Shown here piece after piece: positions 5,295-10,942 of a DNA stretch of 10,942 nt; within the stretch, counting starts at the first letter, position 1, and every line of letters begins with the position of its first letter. The notes below the pieces were generated by a model. The model did not search any database. It saw only the letters and a list, made by a program, of their open reading frames with translations, and was not told the origin of the DNA. The position numbers and the translations under genes were made by a program. Source of the DNA: Phycisphaerae bacterium. Lineage in GTDB: Bacteria > Planctomycetota > Phycisphaerae > Tepidisphaerales > Tepidisphaeraceae. The stretch is taken from the NCBI GenBank assembly GCA_014380825.1, contig JACMJD010000694.1, positions 1-10,942 of the forward strand. The letters are read 5' to 3'.

Positions 5295-6908
5295 GTGAGC
5301 ACGTTCAGCCCACACGACCCACAATTGGTTCGACTCGCCGACGCCATCGCGCAGAAGGTCGGGCCGCAACGATTCAAGGTTTGGTTTAATCCGAGTTCGA
5401 CAAAACTCGATCTCCGCAACGACGCGCTGGAGATCGCTGTGCAAAACGATTTCATCAGCGACTGGATTGGCAAGCATTTCACGCGGCCGATTCAGGAAGC
5501 CGCACACGAAGTGCTCGGCTGTTCGCTGCCGGTGAGATTCTGCGTCGTGCCGCAACTGTTTGAAGAAGGCGACTGCATCGGCGGCGCAACGGTCATCACG
5601 CCCATCGCCCCACCGTCGAAAACCGCCGGCGCCAAGAACGGCGGGAGAACGAAAGTCGTTCCGCTCAACGGAAACGGCAAGCATCTCACCAAGCTCAACG
5701 GCCACAACGGCCACAGCGGCCAGAATGGTGTCGCGGTAACTGCGGTGGCGGCGGCGCAGATTATTACGCCTGGCGCGTACGGAAATGGGTCGATCATTTC
5801 CAACTCTCCGCGCGGCGATCGCGATTCATCAATGAACGTGTTCGCCAATCGTCCGCGATTGCGTCACGATATCGAAAGCTTCGTCGTCGGCGCCAGCAAT
5901 CAGCTCGCCTACAACGCGGCCCAGTATGTCGCCGAGTTTCCCGGCGCGCAGTACAATCCGCTGTTCATCCACGGCAACTGCGGACTCGGTAAAACGCACC
6001 TGCTGCAAGGCCTGTGCAAGCGATTTGCCGAGCATCATCCCACCAAGCGCTGGATGTACCTGACCGGCGAAGAATTCACGAACGAATTCCTTTACGCGCT
6101 GCGCAACAGCAAGATCGATAACTTCCGCCGCAAGGTGCGCGATCTGGATTTGCTGGTCATCGACGACGTCCATTTCCTCGGCGGAAAGAAGGCGACGCAG
6201 GAAGAGTTCCTGCACACCTTCAACTCGATCGAAGCGATGGGCCGGCAGGTCGTGATGGCTTCGGACGCTCATCCGAAGATGATCGAAGAGTTTGGCGAGA
6301 GCCTGATCAACCGCTTCGTCAGCGGCATGGTCGTGCGGATCGATCCGCCGAACTTCGCAACGCGCTCGGAGATCATGCGGGCGATGAGCGTTCGAGCGCG
6401 CATCCCGCTGTCTGAAGAAGTGATCGGCTGGATCGCACGTCGCGTGACGCAAAACGTTCGCGAGCTGGAAGGCGCGATCACGCGCATCACCGCGCACCAG
6501 AGTCTCATCGGACGCCCCGCCGACGTGACGATGGCGCAGCAGGCGCTGGGCGATCTGGATCGCCAGCTCGTCGCGCCGGTGAAGCCGGAGAACATCCTCG
6601 CCAGCGTGTGCGAATATTTCGGCCTGGAGCACAAGGACCTGATGTCCGGCCGGCGCCAGCGAACGATCAGCCTGGCGCGATCAGTCGCGATGTTCCTCGT
6701 CCGCAAGACGGCAAAGCTCAGCTTTCCGGAGATCGGCTCGCGAATGGGTAAGCGAAATCACAGCACGGTGATCAGCGCTTGCCGGCGCATCGAACGCGCG
6801 GTGACGCAGAACGAACAACTCGCCTGGACCAGCTCCATCGGCGAGCGCGAAGAAGAAGCCAGCGAGCTCGTGCAACGGCTGGAAGAACACAGCCGGTCGC
6901 TTAGTTGA
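5295..6908 (+). CDS. dnaA: Chromosomal replication initiator protein DnaA
   Basis: DnaA binds DnaA boxes at the origin, forms an ATP-dependent filament and opens DNA for helicase loading. All four domains are present in 537 residues. Domain I (about 1-85) contains RFKVWF and the DFISDWI segment. Domain II (about 95-180) is a Gly/Asn-rich linker. Domain III is the AAA+ core, with Walker A GNCGLGKTH (227-235), Walker B LLVIDD (286-291), sensor I VVMASD (319-324), arginine finger R340 in NRFVSG and sensor II NVRELEGAITR (387-397). Domain IV has the helix-turn-helix ending IGSRMGKRNHSTV (480-492). Two residues are unusual: Cys229 where Val is common in the P-loop, and Asn488 at the place of the base-contacting Asp433 of E. 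coli. No dnaN, recF, gyrB or rpmH lies beside it. It ends in a strong terminator and is probably monocistronic. Confidence 0.98.
   Translation: MSTFSPHDPQLVRLADAIAQKVGPQRFKVWFNPSSTKLDLRNDALEIAVQNDFISDWIGKHFTRPIQEAAHEVLGCSLPVRFCVVPQLFEEGDCIGGATVITPIAPPSKTAGAKNGGRTKVVPLNGNGKHLTKLNGHNGHSGQNGVAVTAVAAAQIITPGAYGNGSIISNSPRGDRDSSMNVFANRPRLRHDIESFVVGASNQLAYNAAQYVAEFPGAQYNPLFIHGNCGLGKTHLLQGLCKRFAEHHPTKRWMYLTGEEFTNEFLYALRNSKIDNFRRKVRDLDLLVIDDVHFLGGKKATQEEFLHTFNSIEAMGRQVVMASDAHPKMIEEFGESLINRFVSGMVVRIDPPNFATRSEIMRAMSVRARIPLSEEVIGWIARRVTQNVRELEGAITRITAHQSLIGRPADVTMAQQALGDLDRQLVAPVKPENILASVCEYFGLEHKDLMSGRRQRTISLARSVAMFLVRKTAKLSFPEIGSRMGKRNHSTVISACRRIERAVTQNEQLAWTSSIGEREEEASELVQRLEEHSRSLS
5697..5723 (+). repeat. 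Nine-base tandem repeat in the DnaA linker
   Basis: Two exact copies of AACGGCCAC (5697-5714) and a third with two changes (AGCGGCCAG, 5715-5723) encode an N-G-H / S-G-Q run in domain II. The unit is three codons, so changes in copy number would keep the frame. Domain II is known to vary freely in length among bacteria, so a repeat here is tolerated. Confidence 0.7.
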
Positions 6909-6942
6909 TCACTTCTGTCAATGCTTTCGCGCGACAATTCGA

Positions 6943-6983
6943 CCCTCTCCCACACATCGCTGCGGGAGAGGGTTTTTTCTTTT
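6943..6983 (+). terminator. Rho-independent terminator of dnaA
   Basis: CCCTCTCCC (6943-6951) pairs perfectly with GGGAGAGGG (6964-6972) across a 12-base loop and is followed at once by TTTTTTCTTTT. It begins 34 bases after the dnaA stop codon and separates dnaA from the next plus-strand gene. Confidence 0.93.
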
Positions 6984-7026
6984 CCACGCTCGGATGCCAA
7001 GTTATTCTGATCGGCGGCTCCATTCG

Positions 7027-7057
7027 GGTGATCAATCATCACCTCGGAAGTTTTTTT
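7027..7057 (+). promoter_or_regulatory. Small hairpin plus T-tract in the leader of the zinc-ribbon gene
   Basis: GGTGAT (7027-7032) pairs with ATCACC (7038-7043) around a 5-base loop. TCGGAAG and seven T residues (7051-7057) follow, ending 15 bases before the start codon at 7073. The gap between stem and T-tract makes it a poor terminator, but it could act as a weak attenuator or simply be an AT-rich leader. Confidence 0.25.
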
Positions 7058-7072
7058 CATGGGGACTGGCGA

Positions 7073-8395
7073 ATGTCCGATTCGTCCACAATCACCGTCC
7101 ATTGCAACTGCGGCAAACGTCTGAAGGCACCGGCCACCGCCGTGGGTCGAAAGGCGAAGTGTCCATCCTGTGGCAACGTCTTAATCGTCCAAGCGCCGGC
7201 GTCGGAACCGGTGGCTGTCGGGATCGAAGAACATTCTGACGAGCCGTACGATTTTTCCAATTTGGACGAGCTCGCCGCGCGCGAAGCGGAGGCCGCGGCC
7301 GTCGCGGAGGCGAACGATACGAACGCGCGCTGTGCGAACTGCTCGATGGTGATGAGTCGCACCGCCGCTATCTGCGTGAATTGCGGCTACGACGTTCGCA
7401 AAGGAAAAGTGCTGACGACCGCGAAAGTCGCCGCGCCGAAAACCAGCGGCGGTTTTCTCGGATTGGCGAAAAAGACCGAGCCGAAGAAGGACAAACTCGC
7501 GCCGCAGGGCAAAGTGATCGTCGGGCTGATGCTCAGCGTCGTCTTCGCGCTGGTCGCGAGCTTGCCTTGGTTCATCGTTACGTTCGCGACCGATCGCGAT
7601 TTCTACATTCTCGAATTGCTCGTTGGCATCGCCGCCGGCTTCGGCATGCAGGTCGGCCAGAAGGGCTACAGCACGCTGGGCGGAATTCTGGCGGCGGGCA
7701 CGACGTTCGTCGTCTTGATCGGCATGCGCATCGTCCTGGTAATCGCGGTGCTCGCGCCGATGGTTTTGGAACGAGAAAGCACGTCCGCGGAAGTCGCCTC
7801 GCTGACAGCCGAGCAGCGCGAGATCGAAGATCGCGATCCGCGCGTCGCAACGCTGCTGGCGCGCGAAGAGCTTCACGGCCAGAACATCGATACCGAAGGG
7901 TACGATCTGGACGAGAAATCGATCGCAACAGTGCAGTCCGCCCAGAAGCGCGCGGAGGATAGGGTTCGCAAGATGTCGCGCGCGGAGTACGTCGCGATGC
8001 TGCCAAAGGTCGAGCAGTTCGAGATCCGCCAGCAGCTCATCGGCCGACAGGTCGATCCGGAAATTCGCGCAATGGGTTACAACCCAGACTTCCAGCGCAT
8101 TGAACGGGATAAGTGGGCCACGGCGCGGGAGAACATCATTAAGCGCGTCGACGCAATGAAACCCGCCCAGCAAAAGGCCGAGCTGAAAAAGCTGGACAAT
8201 CAAGCGATCGCAGACCTGCAAGCTGAACTCGCGCGGGCCAAGGCGAGCAACAGTGCCGCGCCCATTGTGCCGGAATCGAAAGGCATCGGATTCTTCCTCG
8301 GGTTGATGATGGTCATCGCGATCTGGCCCCTGATCTGCCTCTTCCTCTCCATGGCCGCCGCCTACAAAACCGCCGCCGGATCGGTCAGCGGATAA
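7073..8395 (+). CDS. Membrane protein with two zinc ribbons and a helical domain, function unknown
   Basis: This is a 440-residue protein I cannot name. It starts with a zinc ribbon, VHCNCGKRLKAP ... KCPSCG (Cys 11, 13, 30, 33), an arrangement common at the N-terminus of planctomycete proteins. A second ribbon, CANC ... CVNCG (Cys 87, 90, 101, 104), follows. A basic linker leads to hydrophobic segments at about 147-171 and 200-230, with a weaker one at 180-195. A charged, mostly helical region spans about 235-400, and a last membrane helix lies at about 411-434. The cytoplasmic side should hold the ribbons if they bind zinc as usual. The chosen start is ATG at 7073, which places the first ribbon at residue 9 as in similar proteins; the Shine-Dalgarno sequence is weak. 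A TTG start at 6905 would translate through the dnaA terminator and is rejected. The 3' end overlaps the convergent protease gene by 11 bases. Confidence 0.87.
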   Translation: MSDSSTITVHCNCGKRLKAPATAVGRKAKCPSCGNVLIVQAPASEPVAVGIEEHSDEPYDFSNLDELAAREAEAAAVAEANDTNARCANCSMVMSRTAAICVNCGYDVRKGKVLTTAKVAAPKTSGGFLGLAKKTEPKKDKLAPQGKVIVGLMLSVVFALVASLPWFIVTFATDRDFYILELLVGIAAGFGMQVGQKGYSTLGGILAAGTTFVVLIGMRIVLVIAVLAPMVLERESTSAEVASLTAEQREIEDRDPRVATLLAREELHGQNIDTEGYDLDEKSIATVQSAQKRAEDRVRKMSRAEYVAMLPKVEQFEIRQQLIGRQVDPEIRAMGYNPDFQRIERDKWATARENIIKRVDAMKPAQQKAELKKLDNQAIADLQAELARAKASNSAAPIVPESKGIGFFLGLMMVIAIWPLICLFLSMAAAYKTAAGSVSG

Positions 8396-9719
8396 GTGCA
8401 CCGTCCAGATCCGGGCGTGATGCCTCCTGTGTCCACGGAAGCAATCGCGAAGCTGGATCAAGTCGGCGAGCGCGGTGCGCGTAACGATTGGCGGCGCTTC
8501 TTTGACCCAGTTGCATCGCGCACGCGGACATGCCGCATAGGCTCATCGCGCGGCTGACCGGGTCATCAAGGCCCGTGTACGAAACGGCAAATTGCTTGCT
8601 GGCTGCGCTCGGCTCGCCTTTCATCAGCAAGACGGCGCCCGCGACGCTTTGCACATGTGGGTCCCATGGCGCGATGGTCACTGCTTGCGCTGCGGCGTCG
8701 TCGGCATTGCTGATCCCCAGCTCGCCGCCGATAAGCAGGTTGGCCCACGCGAGGTGCGTCAGCAGGTGCGCGCGGGTGAGATCGAGCGCTACATGCCGAT
8801 CGAGCTCTGCCTGCACGATCAAGCAAGCCGAACGATCTTCCCCCATTCGTAGATGGCACGCGCTGAGCGGCAAGCACAGCACACCGTGCGCGTTGAATCG
8901 ATTCGCGGCCTCCGTCAGCAATTCTGCTTCTTTAGGGACGTCGCCCCGTCGGTTGGCCACGATGGCGCTTGCTGACGCATGCAAGAGCCCAAGCTGTCGT
9001 GGATCGGGTACGTCGCCGCGGATAATGCGGTACAACTGTTTACCGTCGTTCGTGCTCGGGCCAATTGGAGTATTTACGTCCATCGGGATCAGCAGCGCCC
9101 ATAATCCCATTGCGAGGTTCGCTCCGGCGAATAGGTGCAAAGGCGAAACCGAATGGAGGCGTTCAGGCCACCACTGGTCCCATCCGAGAACCCAAAAACA
9201 AATTGAAGCGATGAAGAGGTTGGCGAGCGGTCCCGCCGCGACGAACGCCATCGCGCGCCACCGCCAGCCGATGGGTTGTTCGCGTGTCGCCACGACGAAT
9301 CCGTTGCCGGGGAGGGTTCGAATCTCGCAGACGAGGTTGTGCAAAATGAGCGTGGCGATGCGCCTCCCACCATTGAACGAGATCATTGCCGGCGTGAATC
9401 CGACGAGCGTCGCCGCGATCAGGTGGCCCAGCTCATGGGGAATCAATGCGACACACGCGAGCGCCCAGAACACCAGGAAGTGCCAGTACACAACCAAGAA
9501 GTCGTTGCTCCGCCATTCATTAGACATAGGTCGGATGATTGCGACGCCGATGAGAATGAGCGCCAGGACAATGAACATGCAAGCGCGGAACTGGTGCGTC
9601 ATCGCCTGGTGACAGCGAACGCATAGGGACGCCTCTCGGTCGCTCACGTGGAACGATCTGGCTGATCGCACAAATCCGGCGGCGAGATCAGACTGGCATC
9701 CGCATTTGTCGCATCGCAT
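8385..9719 (-). CDS. M50-family membrane metalloprotease with zinc-ribbon head and helical-repeat tail
   Basis: This 444-residue protein belongs to peptidase family M50, the site-2-protease family that cleaves within or near membranes. Evidence is the HExxH motif IPHELGHLIAA (HELGH at 95-99) inside a hydrophobic segment, the conserved AGPLANL (162-168), and STNDGKQL, where Asp225 fits the third zinc ligand of the family's DG motif. All three metal ligands therefore seem intact. Upstream, C3-x2-C6 and C33-x2-C36 form a likely zinc ribbon on the cytoplasmic side, followed by a first membrane helix (about 46-63). The C-terminal half (about 240-444) has alternating small and large residues in helical pairs like tetratricopeptide repeats, possibly for substrate binding. 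ATG at 9719 starts 6 bases after the yjbQ stop codon, so the two genes are probably translationally coupled. The substrate is unknown; housekeeping RseP is less likely, since no PDZ domain is visible. Confidence 0.88.
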   Translation of the reverse strand: MRCDKCGCQSDLAAGFVRSARSFHVSDREASLCVRCHQAMTHQFRACMFIVLALILIGVAIIRPMSNEWRSNDFLVVYWHFLVFWALACVALIPHELGHLIAATLVGFTPAMISFNGGRRIATLILHNLVCEIRTLPGNGFVVATREQPIGWRWRAMAFVAAGPLANLFIASICFWVLGWDQWWPERLHSVSPLHLFAGANLAMGLWALLIPMDVNTPIGPSTNDGKQLYRIIRGDVPDPRQLGLLHASASAIVANRRGDVPKEAELLTEAANRFNAHGVLCLPLSACHLRMGEDRSACLIVQAELDRHVALDLTRAHLLTHLAWANLLIGGELGISNADDAAAQAVTIAPWDPHVQSVAGAVLLMKGEPSAASKQFAVSYTGLDDPVSRAMSLCGMSACAMQLGQRSAANRYAHRARRLDPASRLLPWTQEASRPDLDGALIR

Positions 9720-9725
9720 GTCGAT

Positions 9726-10142
9726 CTACGTAACCACGGTGCAGATGATCTGTCTTCGTCTGGGTCTCGTGTCGAAATCGATCAGCACCACTTGTTGGTA
9801 CTCACCCGTCAACAATTTTCCCGCACTGAACGGAATGGTTACCCCCGGTCCCAAGAGCGCCGATCGCACGTGGCTGTGGCCGTTGTCGTCGTTCCAGGTT
9901 TGTTCGTGGTCGTATTTCGCGTCGTCCGGCACCAGCTTCTGGAAGATCGCGGGCATATCGTGTTTCACGAGGCCGGGTTCGAATTCCAGGGTCGTGATGC
10001 CGGCGGTGCTGCCGGCGATGAAGATGTGGACCAAGCCGTCGCCACGGAGTTTTTTGATGCCTTCGCGCAGTTGCGGCATGAGATTGACGATGTCGCTGTT
10101 TCCCTCGGTGCTCACCTCGATGGTAAAACGGTGCAACTGCAT
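9726..10142 (-). CDS. yjbQ: YjbQ family protein (UPF0047)
   Basis: This 138-residue cytoplasmic protein matches the YjbQ/UPF0047 family over its whole length. Conserved pieces are HIFIAGSTAGITTLE (39-53), the HEQTWNDDNGHSHVRSALLG stretch (79-98) with its Asp, Asn and His residues, TIPFSAGKLLTGEYQQVVLIDFD (102-124, quoted in part) and the basic RPRRR near the end. Some members show weak thiamine-phosphate synthase activity and are annotated as secondary thiamine-phosphate synthases; the true cellular role remains uncertain. ATG at 10142 has GAGAAG at 10148-10153 with a 5-base spacer. It is the first gene of a pair with the M50 protease and lies head to head with a secreted-protein gene, leaving only 19 bases between the chosen start codons. 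Confidence 0.94.
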   Translation of the reverse strand: MQLHRFTIEVSTEGNSDIVNLMPQLREGIKKLRGDGLVHIFIAGSTAGITTLEFEPGLVKHDMPAIFQKLVPDDAKYDHEQTWNDDNGHSHVRSALLGPGVTIPFSAGKLLTGEYQQVVLIDFDTRPRRRQIICTVVT

Positions 10143-10161
10143 GAATGCTTCTCACTGTTAC

Positions 10162-10942
10162 ATGCGCGCCCCGCGAACGCAAGCGGCGATTGTCCTGATC
10201 CTGTTGAGCATTCCAGGTTCCGGCGCGCTCGGGCAGGCAACCGCGCAGGCGAACAATCAATATGCAGAGCAATTGAGAACCGAATGTCATCAATTGCTCG
10301 ATACGGCCGTCAAGAAGCCGTACGGCTGGGCGTGGGGAGCGGCCGACGCGCCGGTGGACGAGCAATTGAAGAAGCGCCGGCACGCGATCGTCGCGATGGG
10401 TCCACAAGAATCGCCGGCTGCGGGCGTGCTGCTGATGTGGGCGGGCGAATTTCTGAACGATGACGATCTGAAAGAAGCCGCCAAGCAAGTCGCCCGCGGC
10501 GTGAGCGCGGCCAAGACCGGCGCGGGGATGGTGATGAATCGCCCGCTGTTCGCGATCAACGCGGGCGGAAAAGATGAGCGCGCGTACATCCCGCGCCGCG
10601 ATTCGACGATCGCGGGCCTGGCGCTGTTGCTCGAGCGGTTGCACGTTGATCCCGATGATGCGCAATCGAAGAGCAGCGCCGTGCGCATGTCTCACTGGCT
10701 GTTGAAGCAGCAAGCGCAAAACGGCGCGTGGCCGCAATCACAGCCGCCCGATGCAGAGGCGAAGGACGCCATCCGGATTATTCGCCTTGATCATCCGGAT
10801 TACCGAAACTCCACGCTCGCCCTGCTGCTGGCCAGCGATGTCACCGGCAACAAGCTCTTTGCCGAGCATGCGAAGAAGGCGGCTGATCTGCTGATTCGCC
10901 TGCGTCTGGGTCGGCCGGCGCACAGTTCCGGGCTCTGGGCGA
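10162..10942 (+). CDS. Secreted protein, probable alpha/alpha-barrel fold (C-terminus beyond window)
   Basis: The frame is open from 10162 to the window edge, 260 codons. A signal peptide is clear: MRAPRTQAAIVLILLS with a likely cleavage near GALGQA (about 21-26). The mature part is helical. It carries LLKQQAQNGAWPQ (180-192), which resembles both the Q-x3-G-x-W repeat of prenyltransferase/squalene-cyclase toroids and the QxxNGGWPQ phrase of family 10 pectate lyases. NSTLALLLASDVTGNKLFAEHA then follows like the next barrel helix pair. A secreted alpha/alpha-barrel protein is therefore likely; an enzymatic activity cannot be claimed without the missing C-terminus. In-frame ATGs at 10141 and 10120 are alternative starts, but 10162 gives the best signal peptide; none has a clear Shine-Dalgarno sequence. 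It is divergent from yjbQ, and its promoter would have to lie within yjbQ. Confidence 0.82.
   Translation, partial: MRAPRTQAAIVLILLSIPGSGALGQATAQANNQYAEQLRTECHQLLDTAVKKPYGWAWGAADAPVDEQLKKRRHAIVAMGPQESPAAGVLLMWAGEFLNDDDLKEAAKQVARGVSAAKTGAGMVMNRPLFAINAGGKDERAYIPRRDSTIAGLALLLERLHVDPDDAQSKSSAVRMSHWLLKQQAQNGAWPQSQPPDAEAKDAIRIIRLDHPDYRNSTLALLLASDVTGNKLFAEHAKKAADLLIRLRLGRPAHSSGLWA

Noticed and set aside
5829..6632. Minus-strand open frame of 267 codons inside dnaA
   Set aside because: It is a shadow of the AAA+ and DNA-binding domains of DnaA, which are unmistakable on the plus strand.
7181..8461. Minus-strand open frame of 426 codons opposite the zinc-ribbon membrane protein
   Set aside because: Its translation is rich in Arg, Asp and His without motifs, while the plus strand shows ordered Cys4 ribbons and membrane helices.
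8530..9612. Plus-strand open frame of 360 codons opposite the M50 protease
   Set aside because: The minus strand carries the HELGH and NDG protease motifs; the plus-strand reading has no domain or ribosome site.
9802..10737. Minus-strand open frame of 311 codons across yjbQ and the secreted alpha/alpha protein
   Set aside because: It lies in a different frame from yjbQ, whose family match is complete, and opposite a gene with a clear signal peptide.

Overview
The window looks like chromosomal DNA of a high-GC bacterium, most likely of the phylum Planctomycetota and perhaps the class Phycisphaerae. This rests on protein style, not on a database match: an N-terminal CxC...CxxC zinc ribbon on a membrane protein of the kind common in planctomycetes, secreted proteins of unknown function, dnaA standing alone without dnaN or gyrB beside it, and a DnaA with RNHSTV in place of RDHSTV in its DNA-binding motif. 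High GC leaves many long open frames opposite real genes; these are treated as shadows. I see no tRNA or rRNA gene, insertion sequence, CRISPR array or prophage.

Region 1 (1-3625, minus strand) reads as one operon of four genes, in transcription order: a small secreted protein, a larger secreted protein with a C-terminal membrane anchor, a CASTOR-like ACT-domain protein, and nadB (L-aspartate oxidase, first step of de novo NAD synthesis), which runs off the left edge. Gaps between genes are 18, 34 and 36 bases. nadB carries an 87-base in-frame insert made of two different four-copy heptanucleotide arrays around a small hairpin. It looks like a repetitive element that has become coding sequence.

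Region 2 (3626-4712) is a 64-base divergent promoter region holding three tandem copies of a roughly 12-base repeat, followed on the plus strand by a two-domain GNAT acetyltransferase.

Region 3 (4713-6983) is a 582-base non-coding stretch ahead of dnaA, then dnaA and a strong intrinsic terminator. About 310 bases of the stretch (4858-5170) can be drawn as a chain of hairpins and may be an uncharacterised RNA or a long dnaA leader.

Region 4 (7073-10942) holds a double zinc-ribbon membrane protein on the plus strand. Its end overlaps by 11 bases the end of a minus-strand pair, yjbQ followed by an M50 (site-2-protease family) metalloprotease. Head to head with yjbQ, a plus-strand gene for a secreted, probably alpha/alpha-barrel protein runs off the right edge.

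The genes do not form one recognisable pathway: NAD synthesis, replication initiation and envelope-located proteins of unknown role sit side by side. The points most worth following are the heptamer element inside nadB and the structured stretch before dnaA.
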